This document shows positions 1-8,494 of a DNA stretch of 64,000 nt, piece by piece. How positions within the stretch are numbered: the first letter of the stretch is position 1; each line of letters begins with the position of its first letter. The notes beneath the pieces were generated by a model, which saw only the letters and a list, made by a program, of their open reading frames with translations, was not told where the DNA came from and ran no database searches. The stretch spans positions 310,001 through 374,000 of the forward strand of contig NZ_SOBR01000001.1 in NCBI RefSeq assembly GCF_004364315.1, written 5' to 3'. Both the position numbers and the translations under genes were made by a program. Origin of the DNA: Chromohalobacter marismortui. Its GTDB lineage: Bacteria; Pseudomonadota; Gammaproteobacteria; Pseudomonadales; Halomonadaceae.

Positions 1-1
1 C

Positions 2-697
2 TTCGGGCTGCAGGAAATCTTCGCCAATTTCATTTCCGGCCTGATCATCCTCTTCGAGCGGCCGGTGCGCATCGGCGACACCATCACGCTGGGCAACCTG
101 CATGGCACGGTCAGCCGCATCCGCATTCGTGCCACCACGGTGACGGACTTCGACCGCAAGGAAATCATCATTCCCAACAAGACCTTCGTCACCGATCAAC
201 TGATCAACTGGTCGTTATCCGACAACATTACCCGGGTCGTGCTGACCTACGGCGTCTCCCACGGCTCCGATCTCGAGCTGGTGCATCGTCTGCTGCGCCA
301 GGCCGCCGTGGACAATCCGCGCGTGCTCAAGGACCCCGAACCTCAGGTGTTCTGCCTCGAGTACGGGGCGACGGCGTTCAGCTTCGAATTGCGCATTTTC
401 GTCAATGACTTGATGGACCGTCTCTATGCCAGTGACGAAATCAACCGGCGTCTCGACGCCTTGTTCGATCAGCATGGCATTCGCATCGCCTTCAACCAGA
501 TGGACGTCTGGCTGCACGATGCTTCGGGGCGGCAGGCCTGGGTGAGCTCTCGGCCACAGGAGACGGCCACCTTGGGCGATGGCGCCGCATCGACGAGGTC
601 GACACGGCGCGACGGCATCGAGGACGTCGATGTCGGACGCAGCCCCAGCGGCGACGGGACGGATGCCGACGGAGGTGGAGGAGACGGCGGGCGCTAG
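2..697 (+). CDS. MscS-family mechanosensitive channel, C-terminal part (MscM/MscK-like), 5' truncated by window
   Basis: The reading frame is open from base 2 and shows the last 231 residues of a large MscS-type channel, an inner-membrane tension-gated pore that releases solutes during hypo-osmotic shock. Visible are the end of the pore helix (LQEIFANFISGLIIL), the adjacent beta-domain motif RPVRIGDTITLGN, and the alpha/beta vestibule with DFDRKEIIIPNKTF and QLINWSLSD. These are close to E. coli YjeP (MscM) and KefA (MscK). The C-terminus ends in a Gly/Asp-rich tail that looks lineage-specific. The N-terminal periplasmic part lies outside the window, so MscM and MscK cannot be separated. The stop overlaps the convergent tlyA gene by 4 bp. 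Confidence 0.88.
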   Translation, partial: FGLQEIFANFISGLIILFERPVRIGDTITLGNLHGTVSRIRIRATTVTDFDRKEIIIPNKTFVTDQLINWSLSDNITRVVLTYGVSHGSDLELVHRLLRQAAVDNPRVLKDPEPQVFCLEYGATAFSFELRIFVNDLMDRLYASDEINRRLDALFDQHGIRIAFNQMDVWLHDASGRQAWVSSRPQETATLGDGAASTRSTRRDGIEDVDVGRSPSGDGTDADGGGGDGGR

Positions 698-1455
698 GGG
701 CCAGAGTTGACCGCATGCAGCAGGAATTCGCGATTGCCGTCGCCGCCGCGCAGCGGGCTTTCCTGCCAGTGACGAATCGCGAAGCCGGCATCTGCGCAGC
801 TATCGCGAATACGTGCCTCGACGTCCGCGAAGAGCGCCGAATCGCGAACGATGCCGTGGGCATCGACCTTGCCGGGGCCGACCTCGAACTGCGGCTTGAC
901 CAGCGAGATCAACTGGCCTCCGGGCGCCAATACGGCGGCGAGTTCGGGCAGGATAAGCGTCTGTGAGATGAACGAGACATCCATGACCGCGACGTGCAGC
1001 CCCTCGGGAGCGAGTGCGGCGAGCCGCTCGCGGGGCAGGGCGCGGGCGTTGATTCCTTCCAGACAGATAACGCGGGGTTCCTCGCGCAGCACCGGGGCGA
1101 GCTGGTCGCGTCCGACCTCGATGCCGAGCACGCGAGCGGCCCCGAAGCGTAGCGCGCACTCCGTGAAGCCGCCGGTGGACTGGCCGACATCGAGCACCGT
1201 CATGCCATCGAAGCGCATCGCTAGCGTTTCTAGGACGCCTTCCAGCTTGAGACCGGCGCGCGAGACGTAACGGGCCTCGGGATCCTCGGTGACCGTGAAG
1301 CGGCTGGTGGAAGGCAGTGTCTCGCTGGGCTTGGTCAGTACGCGGGAAGGCTCCGAGGACACCAGCGTGACACGGCCATGGCGAATCAAGCGTTGCGCCC
1401 GGGTGCGTGAGCGTGCCCATCCCTGGGCGACCAGTAGTTGATCGAGGCGTGGCAT
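694..1455 (-). CDS. tlyA: TlyA-family rRNA 2'-O-methyltransferase (S4 + FtsJ-like)
   Basis: This 253-aa protein has an N-terminal S4 RNA-binding domain (about residues 1-62, MPRLDQLLVAQGWARSRTRA) followed by a Rossmann methyltransferase with the SAM-binding motif LDVGQSTGGFTE. Members called TlyA or hemolysin A methylate 2'-hydroxyls of 16S/23S rRNA cytidines in mycobacteria; the target in this organism is inferred, not known. A CGGAG ribosome-binding site lies about 6 bases before the ATG. The gene is monocistronic and its 3' end overlaps the MscS-like gene by 4 bp. The length is normal for the family. Confidence 0.9.
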   Translation of the reverse strand: MPRLDQLLVAQGWARSRTRAQRLIRHGRVTLVSSEPSRVLTKPSETLPSTSRFTVTEDPEARYVSRAGLKLEGVLETLAMRFDGMTVLDVGQSTGGFTECALRFGAARVLGIEVGRDQLAPVLREEPRVICLEGINARALPRERLAALAPEGLHVAVMDVSFISQTLILPELAAVLAPGGQLISLVKPQFEVGPGKVDAHGIVRDSALFADVEARIRDSCADAGFAIRHWQESPLRGGDGNREFLLHAVNSGP

Positions 1456-1516
1456 GTCGGCTCCGGTGTGGCGGTCGGCAAAGGCGTCGCAGTATAGCGT
1501 GAAGACAGCTCAGCGT

Positions 1517-2611
1517 TCAGGGTGGGCCATCGCTCAAGCGGGTGTACTCGCGTTGCCAGCGCTCGAGCAGCGAATGGCGCTTGAGGGTGTCGAGGGTGGC
1601 CAGCAGACTGGGATCGATGGCGATCGGGTGAATGGCGTCGCCGAGGGCCTTGCGCAAGTCCAGGGCGGTGCCTTCGCCTGCGAGTGCAGTATGTATCGCC
1701 CCGAGAGGCGTCTTGTCGCGTATCACCTGCTGCCCTTGACGACTGAGCAGATAGTCGACGAAACGCTCGGCGGTATCGGGGTGGGGCGCGCGCTTGGGAA
1801 TCAGCACGAGACGCTGCGTCACCAGGGCGTAATCCTTGGGAATGACCATGTCCAATTGCGGGTGATCGGCCACGAACTCGCGAGCATAGGAACCCAGCAA
1901 GTTGTAGCCGATGGCGTAACGTCCGTCGGCCAATCCGTCGAGCATGTCGCCGGTGGTGTCGGCCAGCGCCGCGTTCACGCCGCCCAGGGCAGCGACCAGT
2001 TCCCAGTAGCGTGGCGACATGCGTGCGTCTTGGGTGGCGTAGGTATAGCCGGCGCCGCTGCGCCAGGGGTCGTACGTCACCACGCGGCCCTTCAGGCGTT
2101 GGCGTTGGTGGGTGAGTAGACGCAGCAAGGCTTCGTGGCTATCGGGGGGCGTGGCGCCTGCCAGGGCATCGCGTCTATAGACGATGACCACGGGCTCGAA
2201 GGTGAAACCGAACAATTCGTGACGCCAGCGATACGCTTCCGGCCAAGCGCGGGCGGCGGCGCTGTCGAGGGGCTGCGCGAGCCCTCGGTTGGCGATCTGA
2301 TACTGCCATGGCATGGCGGATGACATGATGACGTCGGCCGAGGTGGCGTTCGCCGACATGAAGCGTCGATAAAGCGCCAGCGTGGTCAGATTGCGATAGA
2401 CCAGCTCGATGTCCGGGTGGCGTGCATGAAAGTCGGCCAACAACGGCGCTATCAGTTGGTTATCCAGCGCGCCGTAAATCTCCAACGGCCGTGCGGGGGA
2501 TTGTGTGGCGGGATAACGCAGCACCTGGGCGTCGGCCAGCGTCAGCGCAGATAGCATCATGCCGGCAAGCATGAGGGTCCAGCGCGCGAGCGCGCGACAG
2601 CGTGCGGTCAT
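1517..2611 (-). CDS. Periplasmic solute-binding protein coupled to a TctDE two-component system
   Basis: This 364-aa protein has a signal peptide (cleavage probably near residue 27, after LADA) and the type-2 periplasmic binding fold of the iron/putrescine-like cluster, as in PLEIYGALDNQLIAPLLADF and later GRYAIGYNLLGSYA. No permease or ATPase gene is near. It is the last gene of a four-gene run (IclR-like, response regulator, histidine kinase, this gene), and its ATG overlaps the kinase stop by 4 bp. I infer that it presents a ligand to the kinase sensor domain rather than feeding an ABC transporter. The ligand is unknown; tricarboxylates are a guess from the divergent tctCBA operon. Confidence 0.75.
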   Translation of the reverse strand: MTARCRALARWTLMLAGMMLSALTLADAQVLRYPATQSPARPLEIYGALDNQLIAPLLADFHARHPDIELVYRNLTTLALYRRFMSANATSADVIMSSAMPWQYQIANRGLAQPLDSAAARAWPEAYRWRHELFGFTFEPVVIVYRRDALAGATPPDSHEALLRLLTHQRQRLKGRVVTYDPWRSGAGYTYATQDARMSPRYWELVAALGGVNAALADTTGDMLDGLADGRYAIGYNLLGSYAREFVADHPQLDMVIPKDYALVTQRLVLIPKRAPHPDTAERFVDYLLSRQGQQVIRDKTPLGAIHTALAGEGTALDLRKALGDAIHPIAIDPSLLATLDTLKRHSLLERWQREYTRLSDGPP

Positions 2612-3990
2612 GGGATTGACTCCTCAGTGAACTGCAAGCGCACACACAACCCCGGTGACGCGGCATGTGGGTGTACCGCCCCCAGGGTGAGCCGGGCGGC
2701 ATGGGCGCGAGCGATACCGTCGACGATCGCCAGTCCGAGCCCCGATCCTTGGCCGCTTTCCATGCCGCGGTGGAAGGGGCGCAGAACGAGCAGGCGTTGC
2801 GCCTCGGGAATGCCCGGGCCGTCATCCTCGACTTCCAGGCGCCGCGGAGCCTCGCCGACGCGTACCGTGATGCGCGAGGCACCATAGCGTCTGGCGTTAT
2901 CGATCAAGTTGGTCAAGGCCTCGGCGAGCTGCCAGTGGACGGCATGCTGGATGACCGCATGCGAAGGCGTTTCCACACCCAGGTCGATCCCGGCGCGGTG
3001 GCTGCTGGACAGGGCATCGCGTACGGCTTGTCGCGCGATATCGCAAAGATCGACGTCGCCGGCCTCCGGGCTCGACTCGGGATTGTTGAGGCGCGTCAGA
3101 GAGAGCAGTTGTGAGGCGAGGCGTGCGGTTTTGTCGGCACTGCCACGCATGACGTCGAGTGCATCGTGCCAGGCGCGGGGGTCGTCTTGACGCAGGGCGA
3201 GCTCGGCGCGTGCCGAAAGCCCCGCCAGCGGGGTGCGCAACTGATGTGAGGCGTCGCCGATGAAGCGTTCCTGGTTGGTGCGTACACGGCGCATCCGTGC
3301 CAACAGGTCGTTGAGGGTCTCACGTAACTCGGCGAGCTCGCGCGGGAGCGTCAGCTCCAGTGGTGCGAGGGTACGCGGATCGCGTGCGCGAATCGCACGG
3401 CGTAGCCGGGTCAGAGGCATCAGCGCCATGCGGACCCCGAGCAGCACCACGCCGATCGCCAATAGCGCCATGGCGATCAAGCGCAGCATGCTGCCCTGGA
3501 ATAACGTTTGTGTGAGGGCTTCGCGTCCTTCACGGGTATGGGCCACGCGAACCTCGAAGGGCTGGCGATTGCGCCATCCCTCCAGCCTCGATCGCCGCAC
3601 GCCGAGGCGCAGCGCCATGTCATGCCACTCGATGTTGGCGAAGCGCATGTTGCCCTGCCCTGTGTCGATCCGGGGTAGTTCGGCGTTGCCGCTGATGAAG
3701 TTGCCATAAGAATCGTAAAGGGCATAGAAAACGCGCTCCTCGGCGTTCGAGGCCAGCATCTTCAGAGCCGCGGGAGGCAAGTCCATCCATAGTTTGCCGT
3801 GCTGGCGTTTGACCTGCTCGGCGATGGACAGCGAGGCCGACTCCAGCAAACGGTCGAACGCTCGATCGGCAGTATCGCGCGAGGCCAGGTAGGCTTGAAT
3901 CAACATCAAGGTGCCCAGGGCCAGCATGGGGACCAGTAGCCAGATCAGCAGGCGCCGATAGAGGCTGGGGGGCTTGAACGTCGGGCTCAC
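2608..3990 (-). CDS. tctE: TctE-like sensor histidine kinase
   Basis: This 460-aa inner-membrane kinase has a first membrane segment at about residues 14-36, a periplasmic sensor region at about 37-168, and a second membrane segment at about 169-192. The phospho-acceptor His249 lies in ASHQLRTPLAG, the N-box in LTNLIDNARRYG (about 360-371), and the G-boxes in EDDGPGIP and GSGLGLAIV. This layout matches TctE-type kinases that sense tricarboxylates. Its start overlaps the response-regulator stop by 4 bp and its stop overlaps the binding-protein start by 4 bp, so all three should be translationally coupled. The family-level call is secure; the signal is inferred from the neighbouring tctCBA genes. 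Confidence 0.88.
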   Translation of the reverse strand: MSPTFKPPSLYRRLLIWLLVPMLALGTLMLIQAYLASRDTADRAFDRLLESASLSIAEQVKRQHGKLWMDLPPAALKMLASNAEERVFYALYDSYGNFISGNAELPRIDTGQGNMRFANIEWHDMALRLGVRRSRLEGWRNRQPFEVRVAHTREGREALTQTLFQGSMLRLIAMALLAIGVVLLGVRMALMPLTRLRRAIRARDPRTLAPLELTLPRELAELRETLNDLLARMRRVRTNQERFIGDASHQLRTPLAGLSARAELALRQDDPRAWHDALDVMRGSADKTARLASQLLSLTRLNNPESSPEAGDVDLCDIARQAVRDALSSSHRAGIDLGVETPSHAVIQHAVHWQLAEALTNLIDNARRYGASRITVRVGEAPRRLEVEDDGPGIPEAQRLLVLRPFHRGMESGQGSGLGLAIVDGIARAHAARLTLGAVHPHAASPGLCVRLQFTEESIP

Positions 3991-4673
3991 GCCTCACTCT
4001 CCAACAGGTAGCCCAGCCCCCTCACGGTGCGCAATGTCAGCGACGAACCGGCAAGCCGTCGGCGCAGGCGATGGATATAGACCTCGATGGCGTTGTCGCC
4101 GAGCGTTTCGTTGCTGAAGACATGCTCGAGAAGGCGGGCCTTGTCTATCGGTTCCCCGGCATGCCGCATCAGATATGCCAACAGGCGTTGCTCACGGGGT
4201 GGCAGATCGAGGCTGGCCTCATCGAGAGTAAAGCGTTGCGTGAGGGTATCGAAATGCAGCGTGCCGACATGCAGTTGTGTGCCGTCGTCGTGCTGGCGCC
4301 GGCGCAACAGGGCGCGAACCCGGGCTTCCAGCTCGTCCAGGGCGAAGGGCTTGGCCAGGTAGTCGTCGGCACCTAGATCGAGCCCTTTGACGCGGTCCTC
4401 GATGGCGCCACGTGCGGTCAGGATCAAGACCGGCGTGTCCTGGTCGTGACGACGCATGGCGTCGAGAATCTCGAGACCACCCCGGCCCGGCAGGTTGAGA
4501 TCGAGCAAGACCAAGGCGTGGCCATGGCCGGGCGTGGCGAGGCGCGTGAAGGCAGCGTCGCCGTCCTCGAGGGCGTCGACGCGATAGCCAGCCAGACTCA
4601 GTGCGTCGTACAGCGTATCGGCCAGTAGGGCGTCGTCTTCGACCAGGAGCAGGGAAGCGGTGTCGGGCGTCAT
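3987..4673 (-). CDS. tctD: TctD-like OmpR-family response regulator
   Basis: I place the start at MTPDTASLLLVEDD, giving 228 aa; the longer open frame upstream runs antisense through the IclR-like gene and is not plausible. The receiver domain has acidic residues at VEDD (12-14), phospho-acceptor Asp58 in LLDLNLP and Lys108 in YLAKPF. A PhoB-type winged helix follows (TLRTVRGLGYLL near the end). It should activate tctCBA, which is transcribed divergently about 0.8 kb away. The ATG overlaps the stop of the IclR-like gene by 4 bp. Confidence 0.9.
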   Translation of the reverse strand: MTPDTASLLLVEDDALLADTLYDALSLAGYRVDALEDGDAAFTRLATPGHGHALVLLDLNLPGRGGLEILDAMRRHDQDTPVLILTARGAIEDRVKGLDLGADDYLAKPFALDELEARVRALLRRRQHDDGTQLHVGTLHFDTLTQRFTLDEASLDLPPREQRLLAYLMRHAGEPIDKARLLEHVFSNETLGDNAIEVYIHRLRRRLAGSSLTLRTVRGLGYLLESEA

Positions 4674-5260
4674 GTCGGATAGTCCTGCAATGCACGTCGG
4701 CTCAGCGCTGTCGCGGCTTCTTGCAGGGCGCGCCGCGCGTCCGCGACGGGCAAGCGCCCCTTGGGGCCCGAGAGGCTCAGCCAGTACGTGGTGCCGGGAA
4801 TGTGCTGACAGGTCATGGCGCCGCCCGGCAAGGCCAGGCGAGGGTCGCCCGCCTGCCACTGCCAGCGATATCCGGGACGCAGCGTATGGCGCAGGTCGGT
4901 GTCCGGCAAGATGCTCAGGCGGCATTCCATCTGATTTTCCTCGCATGACAGCAGCGCGGCGGTCTCTCCCGTGTCGTGGGATAAACGCTCGAGCACCGGT
5001 ATGACCAGACTCGCCAGCTGACGCGAAGGTGCATGGCGTCGTGCCAGGCGGGCCGGGGTGGCGCCCAGGCGATAGCGTCCCCGCGCATCGCGTTGTACAT
5101 AATCGTAGCGCTCCAGCGAGCCGAGCAGGCGTAACAGCGTACTTTTGTAAAGTGTGGTCGCCTCGGCCAACTCGGCCAAGGACAAGCTTTCATGCTGCGT
5201 GTCGAAGGCTTCCATGATGGATAGCGCGCGCTCTACAGCCTCCACCCTATCTTGCGCCAT
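4670..5260 (-). CDS. Short IclR-family transcriptional regulator
   Basis: The N-terminal winged helix is typical of IclR (VERALSIMEAFDT, LAELAEATTLYKSTLLRLLGSL). The C-terminal effector domain is abbreviated: the protein is 196 aa against about 250-270 usually. The end of the domain (YWLSLSGPKGRL) is present, but the middle stretch that normally carries an H-x-x-A-x-G-K-A-type motif is missing. This looks like an in-frame loss of about 50-60 residues rather than a frameshift. It is the first gene of the operon containing tctD, tctE and the binding protein, and it faces tctC across a 194-bp divergent region. It probably regulates one or both units. Confidence 0.75.
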   Translation of the reverse strand: MAQDRVEAVERALSIMEAFDTQHESLSLAELAEATTLYKSTLLRLLGSLERYDYVQRDARGRYRLGATPARLARRHAPSRQLASLVIPVLERLSHDTGETAALLSCEENQMECRLSILPDTDLRHTLRPGYRWQWQAGDPRLALPGGAMTCQHIPGTTYWLSLSGPKGRLPVADARRALQEAATALSRRALQDYPT

Positions 5261-5380
5261 GGGAACTCCCGGCGGTTGTGTACCAGCGTGATGGTGTTCA
5301 ACTTTAGTCGCGAACGACGTGATTTGCGTTGACGCTCGTTCGTGACATGCCTAGTTTTCCGCTCAAGGGAACGTTGTTCT

Positions 5381-5400
5381 GCCTTACAGAACTGTAAGGC
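5381..5400. promoter_or_regulatory. Perfect 9-bp-arm palindrome, putative operator of the tct locus
   Basis: GCCTTACAG-AA-CTGTAAGGC is a perfect inverted repeat (arms 5381-5389 and 5392-5400). It sits 55 bp before the tctC start, inside the divergent region between the IclR-like gene and tctC. No terminator-like T-run follows it. A binding site for TctD or the IclR-like protein is inferred. Its CTGT/ACAG steps face outward-in, so it is not a LexA box. Confidence 0.55.
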
Positions 5401-5454
5401 AAGTGTCAGCTTTCTCGCAACCCATTTCAATCTCGTGCAAGGGAGACAACAACA

Positions 5455-6441
5455 ATGGCTTTCAAGACGCCACTCAAAATTCTCATGGCAGCTGCGCTGA
5501 CACTCAGTGCCAGCACTGCCATGGCGTTCCAGCCGGAAGGCAAGGTCGAGTGCATCGCTCCCTCGGATCCCGGCGGCGGTTGGGACTTCACCTGCCGCAG
5601 CGTAGGTAACGTGATGGAAGATCTCGGCTTGGTGCCGGGCAGCGTGCAGACCATCAACATGGCCGGCGCCGGCGGCGGTGTCGCGTATGCGCATACGATC
5701 AGCAAGCGTGCCGGCGACGATCAGTTGCTGGTGGCGGCGTCCACCGCGACCACGACGCGTCTGGCGCAAGGTCAGTTCCAGGGCCTGGACGCCGACATGG
5801 TCAACTGGATCGGTGCGCTGGGGGCCGATTACGGCATTATCGCCGTCTCCAAGGATGCGCCGTATCAGAACCTCAACGACCTGATGGCCGCCCTCAGAGA
5901 AGATCCGCGCAGTGTCACCTTCGCTGGTGGTAGCGCCAAGGGCGGCTGGGATCATCTCAAGGTGCTGATCGCGGCGCAGGCGGCGAACGTCGATAACCTG
6001 CCGCGGATTCCGTATCTGTCCTACAACAACGGTGGCGAGGCCATGACCCAGGTGGTCGGCGGGCATGTCGATGCCTTCACCGGTGATATCAGTGAGGCCC
6101 AGGGCTTCATGGAATCTGGCGATCTACGCGTGTTGGCCGTCCTGTCCGACAAGCGGCTGCCTGGCGAGTTCAACGATCTGCCCACCGCCAAGGAACAAGG
6201 CATCGATGCCGTGGGGGCGAACTGGCGCGGCTTTTACATGCCGGCGGATATTTCCGGTGAAGCCAAGCAGTACTGGATCGATGCGGTCGACAAACTGTAT
6301 GCCAGCGACGAATGGAAGAAGGTCATGAAGAATAATGGCCTGATGCCGTTCCATGTCAGCGGTGCCGAGTTCGAAAAATATGTGAAGCAGCAGATCCAAG
6401 ACATCCAGTCGCTCTCCAAGGAAATCGGGTTGATCAAGTAA
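5455..6441 (+). CDS. tctC: Tripartite tricarboxylate transporter substrate-binding protein TctC
   Basis: This 328-aa periplasmic protein has a Sec signal peptide ending in STAMA (residue about 23). The TctC/Bug fold is recognised from VECIAPSDPGGGWDFTCRSV at the start and NNGGEAMTQVVGGHVDAF further on. It captures a carboxylate for the TctAB membrane part, which uses an ion gradient. The ribosome-binding site AAGGGAG lies about 10 bases upstream. The TAATG junction with tctB makes a 1-bp overlap. Citrate or another tri/dicarboxylate is likely, but the ligand cannot be read from sequence. Confidence 0.93.
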   Translation: MAFKTPLKILMAAALTLSASTAMAFQPEGKVECIAPSDPGGGWDFTCRSVGNVMEDLGLVPGSVQTINMAGAGGGVAYAHTISKRAGDDQLLVAASTATTTRLAQGQFQGLDADMVNWIGALGADYGIIAVSKDAPYQNLNDLMAALREDPRSVTFAGGSAKGGWDHLKVLIAAQAANVDNLPRIPYLSYNNGGEAMTQVVGGHVDAFTGDISEAQGFMESGDLRVLAVLSDKRLPGEFNDLPTAKEQGIDAVGANWRGFYMPADISGEAKQYWIDAVDKLYASDEWKKVMKNNGLMPFHVSGAEFEKYVKQQIQDIQSLSKEIGLIK

Positions 6442-6896
6442 TGACCCAGCTCAACGACCGTATCTTCGGTGTGCTGATGCTCGTCCTGGCCGTCGCGTAC
6501 GGCTGGGGCGCCACACAGTTTCCGGTACCATTCGGCGGGTCCGAGGCTGTCGGACCCGAGACCTTTCCCAAGGTCCTCGCGGTGGTGCTGGCACTGTCCA
6601 GCCTCTATCTGATGTTCAAGCCGGACCCCGACAACGCCTGGCCCAAGGGCCGTATCATCCTCGAGCTGGTAATTGCCGTTCTGGTGTTGGTCGCCTACAC
6701 GTTGCTGCTGCAGCCGCTGGGCTTCATTCCCTCGACGCTGCTGGCCGTGGGAACGCTATGCTGGCGCATGGGCGCTGCCCCGGTGCGGGCGTATGTCACT
6801 GGCGCGGTTGCCGGTGTCGTGGTCTATCTGCTGTTCACTTACGCCCTCAATCTGGCGCTGCCGTTGGGCGTGCTTAGCGTCCTGGAGGGAAGCTGA
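6441..6896 (+). CDS. tctB: Tripartite tricarboxylate transporter small membrane subunit TctB
   Basis: This 151-aa integral membrane protein has four predicted hydrophobic segments: one at the N-terminus (GVLMLVLAVAYGWGA), two in the middle and one at the C-terminus. It is the size and layout of TctB, the small subunit that pairs with TctA in the inner membrane. The start overlaps the tctC stop by one base and the stop overlaps the tctA start by one base (TGATG), so the three genes form a coupled operon. Sequence conservation in this family is low, and the call rests largely on position. Confidence 0.9.
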   Translation: MTQLNDRIFGVLMLVLAVAYGWGATQFPVPFGGSEAVGPETFPKVLAVVLALSSLYLMFKPDPDNAWPKGRIILELVIAVLVLVAYTLLLQPLGFIPSTLLAVGTLCWRMGAAPVRAYVTGAVAGVVVYLLFTYALNLALPLGVLSVLEGS

Positions 6897-8410
6897 TGGA
6901 AACCCTGGGTTTTCTGATCGACGGGTTCGGCGTCGCTCTGGCGCCGCACAACCTGATGTTCGCCCTGATCGGTGCCTTCCTGGGTACCTTGATCGGGGCC
7001 TTGCCGGGGTTGGGCCCCGCCAATGGCGTGGCGATTCTGATTCCGCTGGCCTTCACGCTGGGCCTGCCGCCGGAAACGGCCTTGATCATGCTGACCTCGG
7101 TCTATGCCGGGGCCATGTACGGGGGGCGTATCTCGTCGATACTGCTCAACATTCCCGGCGACGAGCCGGCGATGATGACCTGTCTCGACGGTTATCCGAT
7201 GGCCCAGAAGGGCAAGGCCGCCGAAGCACTGGCGATCTCGGCGATCGCCTCGTTCATGGGCAGCCTGATCGCCACGATCGGGCTCATCCTGCTGGCGCCG
7301 CTGCTGGCCAAGTTCGCCTTGACCTTCGGTGCGGCGGAATACTTTGCGCTGTTCGTGCTGGCCTTCGCCACCCTGGGCGGTATCACCGGCAAGAACCCGG
7401 TCAAGACGATTCTTGCCGCCGCGATCGGCCTGATGATCGCCACGGTGGGCATCGACTCTACCGGTACGCAGCGCTATACCTTTGGCATCTTGAAACTCTA
7501 CGAAGGCGTGGACTTCATCATCGCCATCGTCGGCCTGTTCGCGATTTCCGAGTTGCTGTTCTTCATCGAGGACCGCGCCGGTGGCGGCAAGGGGCCGATG
7601 AAGGTCAACAAGCTCACGCTGTCCTTCAAGGAAGTCCGCGAGATCATGCCGTCCAGCATCCGCGGTGGCATCCTCGGCTTCATCGCCGGTGTCCTGCCGG
7701 GCGCGGGCGCGTCACTGGGCAGCTTCATCGGTTACACCCTCGAAAAGAAGGTGGTGGGCAAGAAAGGCTACTTCGGTGAAGGTGATCCGCGCGGCGTGGC
7801 CGGTCCCGAGGCCGGCAACAATGGGGCCTCGAGCGGTGCGCTGGTACCCATGCTGACACTCGGTGTGCCGGGCAGCGGCACGACCGCCGTGCTGCTGGCG
7901 CTGCTGATCTCGATGAACATTACGCCCGGGCCGCTGATGTTCACCCAGCATGCGGACATCGTGTGGGGCGTGATCGCAGCGTTATTGATCGGCAACTTCC
8001 TGTTGCTGCTGCTCAACATTCCGCTGGTGGGGATCTTCGTCAAGCTGCTCTCGGTACCGCCCAAGTACCTGCTGCCGATCGTGACCATGGTGGCGTTCGT
8101 GGGCATCTACTCGATCAGCAACTCGGCGTTCGACCTGTACTTCATGGTCGCCTTCGGCGTGCTCGGGTACTTCCTGCGCAAGCTGGAAATTCCCATGGTG
8201 CCGATCATCCTCGGCCTGCTGCTGGGGCCGGAGATGGAGAAGAATCTGCGCCATGCCTTGACGCTGTCCGATGGCGACTGGACGGTGCTGTGGAGCAGCG
8301 GCCTGGCGATCGGCCTGTGGGTCGTGGCCTTCGTCGGCCTGGTGCTGCCATACATCGTCGGCCCGATCCTGCGGCGGCGCATGAAGGCTGCGCAGGAGCT
8401 TACCGACTGA
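6896..8410 (+). CDS. tctA: Tripartite tricarboxylate transporter large membrane subunit TctA
   Basis: This 504-aa protein has about 11-12 membrane segments. The two Gly/Pro-rich signature loops of TctA are present: GTLIGALPGLGPANGVAIL near residue 30 and GFIAGVLPGAGASLGSFIGY near residue 265, with EAGNNGASSGALVPMLTLG downstream. It forms the translocation pathway with TctB and receives substrate from TctC. It is the last gene of the operon and is followed by a strong hairpin. The length matches the family. Confidence 0.95.
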   Translation: METLGFLIDGFGVALAPHNLMFALIGAFLGTLIGALPGLGPANGVAILIPLAFTLGLPPETALIMLTSVYAGAMYGGRISSILLNIPGDEPAMMTCLDGYPMAQKGKAAEALAISAIASFMGSLIATIGLILLAPLLAKFALTFGAAEYFALFVLAFATLGGITGKNPVKTILAAAIGLMIATVGIDSTGTQRYTFGILKLYEGVDFIIAIVGLFAISELLFFIEDRAGGGKGPMKVNKLTLSFKEVREIMPSSIRGGILGFIAGVLPGAGASLGSFIGYTLEKKVVGKKGYFGEGDPRGVAGPEAGNNGASSGALVPMLTLGVPGSGTTAVLLALLISMNITPGPLMFTQHADIVWGVIAALLIGNFLLLLLNIPLVGIFVKLLSVPPKYLLPIVTMVAFVGIYSISNSAFDLYFMVAFGVLGYFLRKLEIPMVPIILGLLLGPEMEKNLRHALTLSDGDWTVLWSSGLAIGLWVVAFVGLVLPYIVGPILRRRMKAAQELTD

Positions 8411-8446
8411 TGTAAGCAGCGTCGTGTCTGACCGCGATGCGTGTCT

Positions 8447-8485
8447 CTCGCCCCCATCGGCTTGCCGGTGGGGGCGAGCTTGTTG
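8447..8485 (+). terminator. Hairpin downstream of tctA
   Basis: A 10-bp perfect stem (8447-8456 CTCGCCCCCA with 8469-8478) is extended by inner pairs CGG/CCG. The tract after it (CTTGTT) is only moderately T-rich. It lies between the convergent tctA and 672-aa gene ends and could serve tctA. Confidence 0.5.
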
Positions 8486-8494
8486 CAGGCCTCA

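Noticed and set aside
3987-4946. 319-aa extended form of the response regulator
   Set aside because: The first 91 residues are antisense to the IclR-like gene and unlike any receiver N-terminus; the 4-bp overlap start at 4673 is standard.
5381-5400. LexA box at the tct palindrome
   Set aside because: The half-sites read ACAG-AA-CTGT, the reverse of CTGT-N8-ACAG, with the wrong spacing.
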